NCBI RefSeq assembly: GCF_000622385.1
Contig: NZ_JASD01000008.1
Location: forward strand, 1,116,001 to 1,180,000
Length of the DNA stretch: 64,000 bases
Source of the DNA: Sulfitobacter noctilucicola
GTDB lineage: Bacteria; Pseudomonadota; Alphaproteobacteria; Rhodobacterales; Rhodobacteraceae
Direction of reading: 5' to 3'
This document shows positions 7,865-16,989 of this stretch, piece by piece. Under the pieces are notes generated by a model. The model was not told where the DNA came from. It did not search any database and saw nothing but the letters and a program-made list of their open reading frames with translations. The position numbers were made by a program, and so were the translations under genes. Positions within the stretch are counted from its first letter, which is position 1, and the number at the start of each line of letters is the position of its first letter.

Positions 7865-8563
7865 ATGTACTCTCGTTTTCTTGTTTCCGCGCTCTTTGCA
7901 GGAGCGACCGCAGGCCTGATTGCAGGCATTCTTCAATTGATCTTTGTCCAACCCGTATTGTTGCACGCCGAACTCTACGAGAGCGGACAGCTTGTTCACT
8001 TCGGCGCAGAGGCTGTGACAGCTCATCCCGATTTGCCCGGTTTCGATGTGATGCGTGACGGGCTGAGCCTCATTTTCACCATGCTCACCTATACTGGTTA
8101 CGCTTTGATCATGATCGCCTTGATGGGCATTGCCGAAGACCGCGGTGCGGTTATTGACGGGCGCACCGGATTGATCTGGGGTGTTGCCGGCTTCGTCGTA
8201 TTTCACCTTGCACCGGGCGTATCACTTGCGCCCGAAGTACCAGGCGTGGCCGCCGCTGATGTTACAGCGCGTCAAATCTGGTGGTTCGCCACAGTGGGTG
8301 CCGCGGCAGTGGCTCTCTGGTTGGTGGCATTTGGCACCACGTGGATGGTGTGGGGGGTGGCGGCGGTCCTGCTCGCAGCACCGCATCTGATCGGCGCACC
8401 AGAGCCTGACGTTCTTGTCGGGCCGGTCCCTACCGAAATCGGGGCGCTTTTCGCGGCGCGAGCCTTTGGTGTGGGTCTGGCGGCATGGGTCCTGCTCGGC
8501 TCCTTCGCAGGCTATTTTTGGCAACGTGAAGGGGTGGCCGACACCTCGACCGCATCCGCTTAG
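7865..8563 (+). CDS. cbtA: Cobalt transporter subunit CbtA
   Basis: A 232-aa inner-membrane protein with five to six predicted helices, matching the CbtA family found with CbtB under cobalamin riboswitches. Visible features are an N-terminal helix FLVSALFAGATAGLIAGILQ, a periplasmic acidic/His stretch (LLHAELYESGQLVHFG) that could bind metal, GLIWGVAGFVVFHLAPG, and a C-terminal helix ending LLGSFAGYFW. CbtAB is thought to import Co2+ for corrin synthesis. The ATG at 7865 is set by AAGGAG 8 nt upstream; another ATG at 7860 is out of frame. A His-rich exported protein follows after 10 nt. Confidence 0.92.
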   Translation: MYSRFLVSALFAGATAGLIAGILQLIFVQPVLLHAELYESGQLVHFGAEAVTAHPDLPGFDVMRDGLSLIFTMLTYTGYALIMIALMGIAEDRGAVIDGRTGLIWGVAGFVVFHLAPGVSLAPEVPGVAAADVTARQIWWFATVGAAAVALWLVAFGTTWMVWGVAAVLLAAPHLIGAPEPDVLVGPVPTEIGALFAARAFGVGLAAWVLLGSFAGYFWQREGVADTSTASA

Positions 8564-8573
8564 GAGTATCCTG

Positions 8574-9080
8574 ATGAGCCGTAGTCTCGCATTGTTTGTC
8601 ATCGGGCTGACCTTCGGAGGCGGCATCGGTTTCGCGATTGCCGCCGCAAGCGGTGCCCAGTTCGAAGGGCATGATCATAACGATCCGGCACATCACGGTG
8701 CCACGGCGGACCACTCGATGATGGATCATTCCGCCCATGCGGCCCATGACATACCTATCGACGTGTCACCCGATGCGGCACCGGAGGTATCAATCACGGT
8801 GATGCCAGATCCGATGTCGGGTTATAATCTGCATGTGATGACCAGCAATTTTGCGTTTTCGCCCCAGAATGCCAGCCGCGATCATGTGGCGGGTGAAGGG
8901 CATGCGCATGTCTACATCGACGGCCAGAAGCTAGGCCGCCTTTACGGCGACTGGCTTCATATTGCTGCGCTGCCCAAGGGTGAGGTTGAGGTCAGTGTCA
9001 GCCTGAATGCAAATGACCACAGTCCTTTGGCTGTTGCCGGTGTTCCTATCGCGGCCAGCCAGACCGTGATTGTCGAGTGA
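8574..9080 (+). CDS. His-rich membrane-anchored or exported protein, probable metal binder
   Basis: A 168-aa protein I cannot name. An N-terminal signal or anchor helix (residues about 4-25, LALFVIGLTFGGGIGFAIAA) is followed by a His/Asp/Met-rich stretch (about 30-62: EGHDHNDPAHHG, DHSMMDHSAHAAHD) likely to bind divalent metal. The C-terminal beta-rich domain (about 75-168) contains GEGHAHVYIDGQKLGRLYGDW and ends in a strand-rich segment, suggesting a cupredoxin- or immunoglobulin-like fold. TAGGAG precedes the ATG. It sits between cbtA and a DUF1636 gene, so a role as periplasmic cobalt collector for CbtAB is a reasonable inference. Copper or nickel binding is possible instead. Confidence 0.8.
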   Translation: MSRSLALFVIGLTFGGGIGFAIAAASGAQFEGHDHNDPAHHGATADHSMMDHSAHAAHDIPIDVSPDAAPEVSITVMPDPMSGYNLHVMTSNFAFSPQNASRDHVAGEGHAHVYIDGQKLGRLYGDWLHIAALPKGEVEVSVSLNANDHSPLAVAGVPIAASQTVIVE

Positions 9081-9105
9081 ATACTATTTTGTTGAGGGTA
9101 TCCCA

Positions 9106-9480
9106 ATGACAGCGACGCTGTATGTCTGCACCACATGCCGCGCAGGCGAGATCATCGAAGAAGACATGCCGCGTCCCGGTGCGCTTTTGCACGATGCACT
9201 AACGCAGGCGGGTGCGCCCGAAGGCGTCGCTATCGTCGGAACAGAGTGCCTGTCGGCCTGCTCGCAAGGCGCAACCGTCGCTTTGGCCGAGCCGGGTAAA
9301 TGGACGTACGTCTATGGCCGGATGTCGGCGGAAAACGCAGATGACATCCTTGCTGGCGCCGCGGCTTATGCGGCAACCGCCGATGGTCTTGTGCCGTGGC
9401 GCGAACGGCCTGTAATCTTTCGCAAGCAAAGCCTTGCACGCATCCCCCCTTTGAACATGCCCTTGGAGGCTAAGACATGA
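9106..9480 (+). CDS. DUF1636 family protein, probable thioredoxin-like iron-sulfur or metal-binding protein
   Basis: A 124-aa cytoplasmic protein of the DUF1636 family. Cys residues are placed as C-x2-C near the N-terminus (VCTTCRAG) and C-x3-C later (TECLSACSQG), a spacing that recalls thioredoxin-like [2Fe-2S] ferredoxins. The family is frequently found in cobalamin clusters, but no reaction is established as far as I know. The start is the ATG at 9106; the upstream ribosome site is weak (GAGGG). The stop overlaps the cobW start by 4 nt (ATGA), so the two are translationally coupled. A shorter paralogue sits at 22095-22397, near the other end of the cluster. Confidence 0.85.
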   Translation: MTATLYVCTTCRAGEIIEEDMPRPGALLHDALTQAGAPEGVAIVGTECLSACSQGATVALAEPGKWTYVYGRMSAENADDILAGAAAYAATADGLVPWRERPVIFRKQSLARIPPLNMPLEAKT

Positions 9481-10511
9481 ACGATCTTTCCAAAATTCCG
9501 GTGACAGTCATCACTGGCTTTCTCGGCTCGGGGAAAACCACGTTGATCCGTCATTTGATGCAAAATGCGGGCGGTCGCCGTCTTGCTGTGCTGGTAAATG
9601 AATTCGGAACTGTCGGTGTCGATGGTGATATCCTCAAATCTTGTGCGATCCCCGATTGCCCCGAAGAAAACATTGTCGAGCTTGCAAATGGCTGCATCTG
9701 CTGCACCGTGGCCGACGACTTCATCCCGACAATCGAAGCGCTCATGGCCCTGCCAACTCGGCCAGATCATATTCTGATCGAAACATCCGGCCTTGCCTTG
9801 CCCAAGCCTCTGCTCAAAGCGTTCGATTGGCCTGCGATCCGTTCGAAAATCACAGTCGACGGGGTGATCGCCTTGGCCGATGCCGAAGCCGTCGCAGCAG
9901 GTCGTTTTGCAGCCGACGAACATGCAGTTGACGCACAGCGCAAAGCCGATGACAGCATCGACCATGAAACACCGCTTTCCGAAGTGTTTGAGGACCAGAT
10001 TTCATGCGCTGATATCATTCTGATGTCGAAAGCGGACCTCGCAGGTGAAAGCGGACTTTCATCCGCTCGCAAGGTGATTGAAGCCGAAAGCCCCCGTGCC
10101 ATCCCGATCCTGTCGATGAGTGAAGGGGTGATCGATCCCAATGTGGTGCTTGGCCTCAATGCCAAAGCCGAGGATGATCTGGCCGCCCGCCCGTCCCATC
10201 ATGACGGCCATGACGATCACGAGCATGATGATTTTGAAACAATCGTTGTTCCGATGCCAGAAATTGATGACGTTGACGCACTAGTTGCCGCTATCGAAAA
10301 ACTGGCCAACGAACAGCATATCCTGCGGGTCAAAGGCTACGTTGCCGTCAGCGGAAAACCGATGCGCCTTTTGGTTCAGGCGGTAGGGGCCCGCGTGCGT
10401 CAGCAATTTGACCGTCCTTGGGGGGCAGATGCCCGTCAGGGGCATCTCGTTGTGATTGCAGAACATGACCATATCGATACCGCTGCCATCCGCGCTGTGT
10501 TGGGTGCGTGA
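9477..10511 (+). CDS. cobW: CobW family GTPase, metal chaperone for cobalamin synthesis
   Basis: A G3E-family P-loop GTPase thought to deliver Co2+ during cobalamin synthesis. The 344-aa protein has Walker A GFLGSGKTT (residues about 14-22), the metal-site motif NGCICCTV (C-x-C-C) near 75, switch/Walker B ETSGLALP, and MSKADL in the NKxD position. A His/Asp-rich loop (HHDGHDDHEHDD, near residue 240) precedes the C-terminal CobW_C domain (KGYVAV, then DRPWGAD). Overlaps the DUF1636 gene by 4 nt and is 4 nt from cobN, consistent with handing cobalt to the chelatase. Confidence 0.95.
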   Translation: MNDLSKIPVTVITGFLGSGKTTLIRHLMQNAGGRRLAVLVNEFGTVGVDGDILKSCAIPDCPEENIVELANGCICCTVADDFIPTIEALMALPTRPDHILIETSGLALPKPLLKAFDWPAIRSKITVDGVIALADAEAVAAGRFAADEHAVDAQRKADDSIDHETPLSEVFEDQISCADIILMSKADLAGESGLSSARKVIEAESPRAIPILSMSEGVIDPNVVLGLNAKAEDDLAARPSHHDGHDDHEHDDFETIVVPMPEIDDVDALVAAIEKLANEQHILRVKGYVAVSGKPMRLLVQAVGARVRQQFDRPWGADARQGHLVVIAEHDHIDTAAIRAVLGA

Positions 10512-10515
10512 TTAA

Positions 10516-13500
10516 ATGCATGTCGTCTTCCGCGAAAGCCACGGGCTAGAAGATAGCGAAACACCATTTGATCCGGGCCAGACGCCTGCTGATCTGGTGG
10601 TGCTTTCCTTTTCTGACAGCGACCTGGGTGCCTTCGCGGCTGGCTGGCATCGGGGTGGCGGAGCCGAGGGCAAGTTGCCGACACTCAGGCTGTGCAACCT
10701 TACGGCTTTGCGGCATCCTGCTTCGGTCGACAACTATGTGGAGCAGACCCTGACGGGTGCCAAGGGTATTTTGATCCGGTTGATCGGTGGCGAAAACTAT
10801 TGGCCCTACGGCATCATGCAGGTTCAGGATTTCGCCCGCCGTAACGATATCGCCCTCGCAGTGCTGCCTGCGGATGGACGTGAAGATCCGGCTCTTGACC
10901 AACATTCGACTTTGCCGGTCTCGACCCTGCGCCGTCTGTCCCACTTGTGTGATGCGGGCGGCGCTGTTGCCGCGCAGGCGGCGCTGGCGCAGCTATCCCT
11001 TGCTGCAGGCTTCTACGCAGGACCGGTTACAGGAACCAAAACCGTGCCGACCTGCGGATATTACGATCCGGATCATGGCATCGTCACGAAGTGTCCCCGC
11101 AGCAAAATGGGGGATGCACCTTTCATCGTCGTGACCTTCTATCGCAGCTATCTGACAGCTGCTGACACAGCGCCTGTGGATGCGGTTATCCAAGCGTTGC
11201 GGTCACGTGGTTTTTCGGCTGTAGGGCTGTTTGTGCCATCGTTGAAAAACCCTGAAGGGCGCACGTTTTTGGACAAGGCCCTCAAAGATCACCCGCCTTG
11301 CGCAATTGTTAATGCTACCGCGTTTTCCGGCCGCGGGGCAGATGGTGGCTCTCCCCTTGATGCACCGGGCTGCCCTGTTTTTCAGGTCGCACTTTCCACT
11401 GCGCGGAAAAAGGAATGGGCCACATCAGAGCGTGGCTTGTCACCTGCCGATCTGGCCATGCATGTGGTCCTGCCAGAGGTCGACGGGCGCATATTTTCAG
11501 GTGTGGTCAGCTTTAAAGCACCGGAGAAGAAAGACCCCCACCTTGAGTTTTCACGCTTCTCGCATCGCGCAAATGCAGAGCGTATCGAAGCTGTTGTCGA
11601 CCGGATCGCAGGCTGGCACCACCTTGCGACAACGCAGTCTATAGACCGCAAGTTGGCGTTGGTTCTCTCGACCTATCCGGGGCGGGATGACCAGATTGCC
11701 CATGCGGTCGGTCTTGATGCGCTTGCCTCGACCGAGGACATGCTGATGACCCTGGCGAACGCGGGTTATGCCGTGACGCCACAGATCGGTTTCGGGAAAA
11801 GCCTGCCGCACACAACAATAGAATGGCCCCTTAGCGAATACACCAAAGCGCTGCACCAATTACCAAAGCAGCTGCGCGATGATCTGCAGACGGCTTGGGG
11901 TGATCCAGCGCTGGACCCGCTTGTTCACGATGCGGCATTCCAGTTTCCCGCCCAGCATTGCGGCAATGCGCTTGTCGCCCTGCAGCCAGAGCGTGGTGCA
12001 ATCGACCAGCGCGATAGCGATTACCATGATCTCGCCCGTGTGCCGCGCCATTCTTATGTGGCTTTCTATCTTTGGCTGCGCGCGCAGGGCATGCATGCGC
12101 TTGTCCATATTGGTGCGCACGGTACGCTCGAATGGTTGCCCGGTAAGTCTGTTGCGCTCTCGAATGACTGCTGGCCAGAAGCGCTGACGGCCCATCTGCC
12201 GGTGATTTATCCATTTATTGTCAATGATCCGGGCGAAGCGGCGCAAGCCAAACGCCGGATTGGTGCTGTGACGCTGGGCCACCTGCCGCCTCCGATGAAA
12301 GATAGCGCAACGCCTGATGGCTTGCTGCAGCTTGAGCGTCTGCTGGATGAATATTCCACCGCCGACGGGCTAGACCCCGCAAGACGCGACCGTTTGATCG
12401 GCACAATCAGGTCCGAAGCGCAGGCCGCCGGCGTCGAAGCTGATCTGGGGCTCAACGAAGACAGCTGTATGGCCGAGGCAGTCACGGCAATTGACCGCTT
12501 TGTCTGTGACATCAAGGAATCGCAATATGGCGACGGATTGCACACATTCGGCCTAGGCGATGGAGAGACGGACGGCCTTTTGAAGGCGCTGGACGGAAAA
12601 TTTGTCACCCCCGGTCCCTCCGGCTCTCCCTATCGGGGCCGTTCTGATGTGTTGCCCACCGGTCGAAACCTGTTTGCTGTTGATCCACGCTCGGTTCCGA
12701 CCCGTGCCGCCCATGCGCAGGGTGTTAAGCTTGCCGAAGAACTGATCCGCCGCCATTTGCAGGATGAGGGTGATTATCCCAAGGGACTGGTGGTCGATCT
12801 GTGGGGCAGTGCCACCATGCGCACAGCGGGAGAAGAGATCGCGATGGCCATGCATCTGGCAGGGCTTGCACCGAAATGGGACACAGGTTCAGAGCGCGTC
12901 AGCGGATTCGAGGTTCTGCCGCTGGCCCTGATCAATCGTCCACGCATTGATGTCACCTTGCGTATCTCCGGCTTGTTCCGCGATATCTTTCCTGGTCTGT
13001 CGCAGCTTTTCGAAGGGGGGGCCTTGGCCTTGGCCGAGCGGGAAGAAGCGCTGGACATGAACCCCTATAGAACCAAAACGCCACGTGTCTTTGGCCCCAA
13101 ACCGGGTCTTTACGGGATGAACATGGAAGCAGCGATGCTCGATTATTCAAAAGAGGGACGTGGTGCCGCAGGGGAGGCATGGCTCAAGGCTTCCGAATGG
13201 AGCTTGGACGCCAAAGGAGACGCGCACCAGAACCGTGCTGCGTTAGAGCAACGTCTGCAAACTACTGATGCCTTTGCCCATATTCAGGACCTTACCGAGA
13301 GCGATGTTTTGTTGGCTTCCGATTACGCAAGCCACGAGGGCGGCTTTGCTGCGGCAATGGCGCATCTGGGGGCGGCAAAGCCCAACATGTACCACGTTGA
13401 TACGACCAAAGTCGGGACACCGCGTGCGCGTACCATGGCCGAAGAAATCGCGCGTGTGGTGCGGGCCCGTGCCGCCAATCCCGAATGGGCCAGCGGCATG

Positions 13501-13770
13501 ATGCGTCATGCCTTTCGTGGTGCGGCCGAGATTGCAGCGACCCTCGACAATCTCGCGGCTTTCGCGCATTTGACACGCGAGGTGCCGGCCCACCTTTTTG
13601 ACCTATACTATGACGCAACCCTAGGCCGGGATGATCTGGTGGAGTTTATGGACCGCGAAAACCCTGCAGCGCTGCAAGCGATGCGCGACCGTTTTGCCGC
13701 GCTGCGTGACGCAGGTCTTTGGGTAACGCGGCGCAATTCAATCAGTGCAACCATGGATGCAGCCGAATGA
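10516..13770 (+). CDS. cobN: Cobaltochelatase subunit CobN
   Basis: Large catalytic subunit of the ATP-dependent aerobic cobaltochelatase, which inserts Co2+ into hydrogenobyrinate a,c-diamide together with CobS and CobT. The 1084-aa protein is homologous to the BchH/ChlH magnesium chelatase subunit. Family segments visible include HIGAHGTLEWLPGK near residue 535, PYRGRSDVLPTGRNLFAVDPR near 710, VVDLWGSATMRT near 760 and LRISGLFRDIFPGL near 820. It is shorter than the Pseudomonas denitrificans type (about 1275 aa), but no domain is obviously broken. It starts 4 nt after cobW, and its stop overlaps the cobG start. CobS and CobT are absent from this window and must be encoded elsewhere. Confidence 0.96.
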   Translation: MHVVFRESHGLEDSETPFDPGQTPADLVVLSFSDSDLGAFAAGWHRGGGAEGKLPTLRLCNLTALRHPASVDNYVEQTLTGAKGILIRLIGGENYWPYGIMQVQDFARRNDIALAVLPADGREDPALDQHSTLPVSTLRRLSHLCDAGGAVAAQAALAQLSLAAGFYAGPVTGTKTVPTCGYYDPDHGIVTKCPRSKMGDAPFIVVTFYRSYLTAADTAPVDAVIQALRSRGFSAVGLFVPSLKNPEGRTFLDKALKDHPPCAIVNATAFSGRGADGGSPLDAPGCPVFQVALSTARKKEWATSERGLSPADLAMHVVLPEVDGRIFSGVVSFKAPEKKDPHLEFSRFSHRANAERIEAVVDRIAGWHHLATTQSIDRKLALVLSTYPGRDDQIAHAVGLDALASTEDMLMTLANAGYAVTPQIGFGKSLPHTTIEWPLSEYTKALHQLPKQLRDDLQTAWGDPALDPLVHDAAFQFPAQHCGNALVALQPERGAIDQRDSDYHDLARVPRHSYVAFYLWLRAQGMHALVHIGAHGTLEWLPGKSVALSNDCWPEALTAHLPVIYPFIVNDPGEAAQAKRRIGAVTLGHLPPPMKDSATPDGLLQLERLLDEYSTADGLDPARRDRLIGTIRSEAQAAGVEADLGLNEDSCMAEAVTAIDRFVCDIKESQYGDGLHTFGLGDGETDGLLKALDGKFVTPGPSGSPYRGRSDVLPTGRNLFAVDPRSVPTRAAHAQGVKLAEELIRRHLQDEGDYPKGLVVDLWGSATMRTAGEEIAMAMHLAGLAPKWDTGSERVSGFEVLPLALINRPRIDVTLRISGLFRDIFPGLSQLFEGGALALAEREEALDMNPYRTKTPRVFGPKPGLYGMNMEAAMLDYSKEGRGAAGEAWLKASEWSLDAKGDAHQNRAALEQRLQTTDAFAHIQDLTESDVLLASDYASHEGGFAAAMAHLGAAKPNMYHVDTTKVGTPRARTMAEEIARVVRARAANPEWASGMMRHAFRGAAEIAATLDNLAAFAHLTREVPAHLFDLYYDATLGRDDLVEFMDRENPAALQAMRDRFAALRDAGLWVTRRNSISATMDAAE

Positions 13771-14894
13771 CCACGCCCGAGATCAAGGGGTTTTGCCCCG
13801 GTGCGCTGCGTCCCATGCAGTCGGGGGACGGCATCGTGGTGCGCATCAGACCGTTCAACGGTCGTTTGCGCCGCGCCCAGGCTGATGGGATCGCGACGCT
13901 TGCCGCCGCACATGGCAACGGCATGATCGACCTGTCGAGCCGTGGTAACATCCAGATCAGGGGTGTTACCGAAGAAAGCTACGCTGGCCTGATTGAAGGC
14001 TTGCGGCGCATGTCGCTGCTTGATGCCACACCTGAGATTGAAAGCCGCCGCAATATTCTGGTGACGCCTTTCTGGCAAACAGGTGACGAGACAGAAGCGC
14101 TTGCCGCTGCGTTGACAGACGAAATGGTTGCCGAAGGCGCGCCGCAGGTGCCGCACAAGTTCGGCTTTGCGGTTGACACTGGCAAACTACCAGTCTTGCA
14201 AACGGCCTCCGCTGATATCCGGCTGGAACGTGATGCAGGCGGCGGGTTGATCCTTGTGCCGGATGGCAGCACCTCTGGCAAACCCGTCACGTCCGAAACT
14301 GTGATCGCTCAAGCGCTTGATCTTGCCAAATGGTTTCTCAAAAACCGCGACAGCTATAGTCGTATGAACCAGGTAATCGCAGATGGTGCGACCTTACCGC
14401 CCGGATACTTCGTGCCACGTCAGGCTCAGACGTATGTCCCTGCGCCGGGCTACACCCCGCTTGGTGCGATCGTCGGGCTGGCATTTGGCCAACTGCCCGT
14501 AGAAACCCTTGCAGGCCTTGCCAAACAAGGCGGGTTGCGCATGACCCCGTGGCGCATGATCCTTGTGGAAAGCGCAAGAAACCTGCCGGATGTCGATGGC
14601 GTAATTACTGACCCCGCCGATCCGTTGTTGCGGGTCGTCGCCTGCACCGGTGCGCCTGCGTGTTCTCAGGGTCTGGCCGAAACCCGCAGCGTAGCGTCAG
14701 AAATTGCCCCTCATCTGGGTGTGGATCAAATGCTGCATGTGTCTGGCTGCGCAAAAGGATGCGCGCATCCCAAGCCCGCACCTCTGACAGTGACCGCCAC
14801 TGCGCATGGGTATGATCTGATCCGAAATGGCCGTGCCAGCGATCCTGCTGATCAAACCGGTCTCACCCTTCAAGACATTATCAAGGCGCTTTGA
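13767..14894 (+). CDS. cobG: Precorrin-3B synthase CobG
   Basis: Oxygen-dependent iron-sulfur enzyme that converts precorrin-3A to precorrin-3B, the step that marks the aerobic pathway. The 375-aa protein belongs to the nitrite/sulfite reductase family. It has an N-terminal ferredoxin-like half-domain (SRGNIQIRGV) and a C-terminal [4Fe-4S] signature, CTGAPAC (C-x5-C) then CAKGCAHP (C-x3-C). The ATG at 13767 overlaps the cobN stop (ATGA); the open frame extends 48 nt further back inside cobN and is not used. It abuts cobH with no gap. Its presence tells that the organism makes cobalamin using O2. Confidence 0.95.
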   Translation: MTTPEIKGFCPGALRPMQSGDGIVVRIRPFNGRLRRAQADGIATLAAAHGNGMIDLSSRGNIQIRGVTEESYAGLIEGLRRMSLLDATPEIESRRNILVTPFWQTGDETEALAAALTDEMVAEGAPQVPHKFGFAVDTGKLPVLQTASADIRLERDAGGGLILVPDGSTSGKPVTSETVIAQALDLAKWFLKNRDSYSRMNQVIADGATLPPGYFVPRQAQTYVPAPGYTPLGAIVGLAFGQLPVETLAGLAKQGGLRMTPWRMILVESARNLPDVDGVITDPADPLLRVVACTGAPACSQGLAETRSVASEIAPHLGVDQMLHVSGCAKGCAHPKPAPLTVTATAHGYDLIRNGRASDPADQTGLTLQDIIKAL

Positions 14895-15524
14895 ATGCCC
14901 CACAGTTACATCACCGATGGCGCCGAGATTTATCGCCAGTCCTTTGCCACGATCCGTGCTGAGGCGGCCCTTGGTCGTTTTACGCCCGAAGAAGAGATCG
15001 TTGCCGTTCGTATGATCCATGCGGCTGGCATGGTAGGGTTAGAAGAGTTCATTCATTTCTCGCCCGATATGGCGATCAAGGCCCGTGCAGCGCTGGAAGA
15101 CGGCGCGCCGATTCTCTGCGACGCCTACATGGTCAGCGAGGGGATCACGCGCAAACGCCTGCCGCGAGAGAACGAGGTTATCTGCACATTGCGCGACCCC
15201 CGCGTGCCGGACATGGCCAAGGAAATGGCGAATACGCGTTCCGCCGCGGCGCTTGAATTGTGGCGTCCGCATCTGGCCGGTGCAGTGGTCGCTATCGGTA
15301 ACGCACCCACGGCCTTGTTTCATTTGATAAACATGCTTGAAGATGGTGACTGCCCGCGTCCCGCAGCGATCATCGGCTGTCCCGTGGGTTTCATCGGTGC
15401 GGCTGAATCGAAGGATGCATTGATGGCCGATCTTCCTGTCCCGTCGATGATTGTGAAAGGGCGTCTTGGCGGCTCGGCCATCACGGTTGCTGCCATCAAC
15501 GCGCTGGCCAGCAGGGTAGAATAA
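14895..15524 (+). CDS. cobH: Precorrin-8X methylmutase CobH
   Basis: Moves the C11 methyl group of precorrin-8X to C12, giving hydrogenobyrinate. The 209-aa protein matches the usual size of CobH/CbiC. Signature parts are SYITDGAEIYRQSF at the N-terminus, VRMIHAAGM with the catalytic His near residue 43, PILCDAYMV, and GCPVGFIGAAESK near the C-terminus. It starts on the base after the cobG stop and ends 2 nt before cobI, within the tight cob operon. Confidence 0.97.
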   Translation: MPHSYITDGAEIYRQSFATIRAEAALGRFTPEEEIVAVRMIHAAGMVGLEEFIHFSPDMAIKARAALEDGAPILCDAYMVSEGITRKRLPRENEVICTLRDPRVPDMAKEMANTRSAAALELWRPHLAGAVVAIGNAPTALFHLINMLEDGDCPRPAAIIGCPVGFIGAAESKDALMADLPVPSMIVKGRLGGSAITVAAINALASRVE

Positions 15525-15526
15525 CC

Positions 15527-16258
15527 ATGGGCAAAATCATCTGCGCAGGCCTTGGCCCCGGCGATCCCGACCTGATGAGCGTGAAGTCCGACCGCATCAT
15601 TCGCGGTGCGAAACACCTCGCGTTTTTCCGCAAGAAGGGCCGCGCCGGTCAGGCACGCACAATTGTAAAAGACATGTTGCGCGAAGACGTAATCGAATAC
15701 CCGATGGAATATCCCGTCACAACCGAACTGCGCTTTGACAGCGAAGAATACCGACAGCTGATGGTCGATTTCTATGCTGACTGGGCAGACAAGCTCGAAA
15801 CACTGGCGCGGGATCATGATGTCGTGGTGCTCTGTGAAGGCGATCCGTTCTTCTATGGCTCTTTCATGCACCTGCATACCCGTTTGCAGGGTCGCGCAGA
15901 GGTTGAAGTGTTGCCCGCGATCCCCGGTATGGTCGGTTGCTGGAATGCGCTGGATACACCCTACACATGGGGCGACGATGTAATGACCGTGCTGATGGGG
16001 ACATTGCCCGAAGCCGATCTGGTGCATCACATGAAAGCAGCAGATGCATTGGTAGTGATGAAGACGGGCCGCAATTTGCCTACAGTCAAACGGGCACTGT
16101 CAGCCGCAGGGCGGCTTGAGGATGCTTGGCTGGTGGAAAAAGGCACGATGCCCGGCCAGCGTGTTGCGAAACTTGCCGACATTGATGAAAACGACTGCCC
16201 CTATTTCGCGATTGTTTTGGTGCATGGTCAGGGGCGCCGCCCCGAGGCACCGGAATGA
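15527..16258 (+). CDS. cobI: Precorrin-2 C20-methyltransferase CobI
   Basis: SAM-dependent methyltransferase that methylates precorrin-2 at C20 to give precorrin-3A. The 243-aa protein has the tetrapyrrole methylase fold: N-terminal GLGPGDPDLMSVKS, CEGDPFFYGSFM in the middle (the family's GDP-x-FYGS motif), LPAIPGM and VVMKTGRN. The product of CobA feeds this enzyme, and CobG acts next. The 3' end overlaps cobJ by 4 nt (ATGA). Confidence 0.95.
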   Translation: MGKIICAGLGPGDPDLMSVKSDRIIRGAKHLAFFRKKGRAGQARTIVKDMLREDVIEYPMEYPVTTELRFDSEEYRQLMVDFYADWADKLETLARDHDVVVLCEGDPFFYGSFMHLHTRLQGRAEVEVLPAIPGMVGCWNALDTPYTWGDDVMTVLMGTLPEADLVHHMKAADALVVMKTGRNLPTVKRALSAAGRLEDAWLVEKGTMPGQRVAKLADIDENDCPYFAIVLVHGQGRRPEAPE

Positions 16259-16989
16259 CAGGCTGGGTCGCCATTGCGGGTCTGGGGCCGGGGAATGATG
16301 CTCTGGTCACACCCGAAGTGACAAACGCCGTGGCACAGGCGACCGATATTATCGGCTATATTCCCTATGTTGCCCGCATCGCTCCGCGTGAGGGGCTGAC
16401 CCTTCATGCAACCGACAACCGTGTCGAGCTGGATCGCGCGTTACACGCGTTGGAGCTTGCCTCGCAAGGTGCGCGGGTTGTCGTTGTCTCCTCGGGCGAT
16501 CCGGGAGTCTTTGCCATGGCCTCGGCCGTATTTGAGGCTGTAGAGGCGCATCCCGAGCATACTGATTGCGACATCCGCGTGTTGCCCGGCATTACCGCCA
16601 TGCTCGCCGCAGCGGCTGCGGCAGGTGCCCCTCTGGGGCATGATTTCTGCGCTATCAATCTTAGCGATAATCTGAAACCGTGGGACGTGATCGAGCACCG
16701 TTTGCGGATGGCCGCGCGGGGCGACTTTGCCATGGCGTTCTATAATCCCCGCTCCAAATCGCGCCCTCACGGGTTTGAAAAAACGCTCGATGTGCTGCGG
16801 GAAGAGTGCGAGCCGGAGCGCCTGATCACCTTCGCCCGCGCCGTGAGCAAAGCGGATCAAACGCTAAATACCGTCACCTTGGCCGAGGCCACGCCCGAAA
16901 TGGCGGATATGCAGACGGTCGTCATCCTGGGCAACAGCGCAACAAAACGCATCGGGCGGTACGTCTATACGCCTCGCTCCGCCTCGTGA
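16255..16989 (+). CDS. cobJ: Precorrin-3B C17-methyltransferase CobJ
   Basis: Methylates C17 of precorrin-3B and contracts the ring to give precorrin-4. The 244-aa tetrapyrrole methylase has AGLGPGNDALVTPE at the N-terminus, VVSSGDPGVFAMA (SAM loop) near residue 80, LPGITAMLAAAA, GHDFCAINLSD and FYNPRSKSRP, all CobJ/CbiH hallmarks. It overlaps cobI by 4 nt upstream. Its last 25 nt overlap the 3' end of cobK, which is on the opposite strand. Confidence 0.96.
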   Translation: MTGWVAIAGLGPGNDALVTPEVTNAVAQATDIIGYIPYVARIAPREGLTLHATDNRVELDRALHALELASQGARVVVVSSGDPGVFAMASAVFEAVEAHPEHTDCDIRVLPGITAMLAAAAAAGAPLGHDFCAINLSDNLKPWDVIEHRLRMAARGDFAMAFYNPRSKSRPHGFEKTLDVLREECEPERLITFARAVSKADQTLNTVTLAEATPEMADMQTVVILGNSATKRIGRYVYTPRSAS

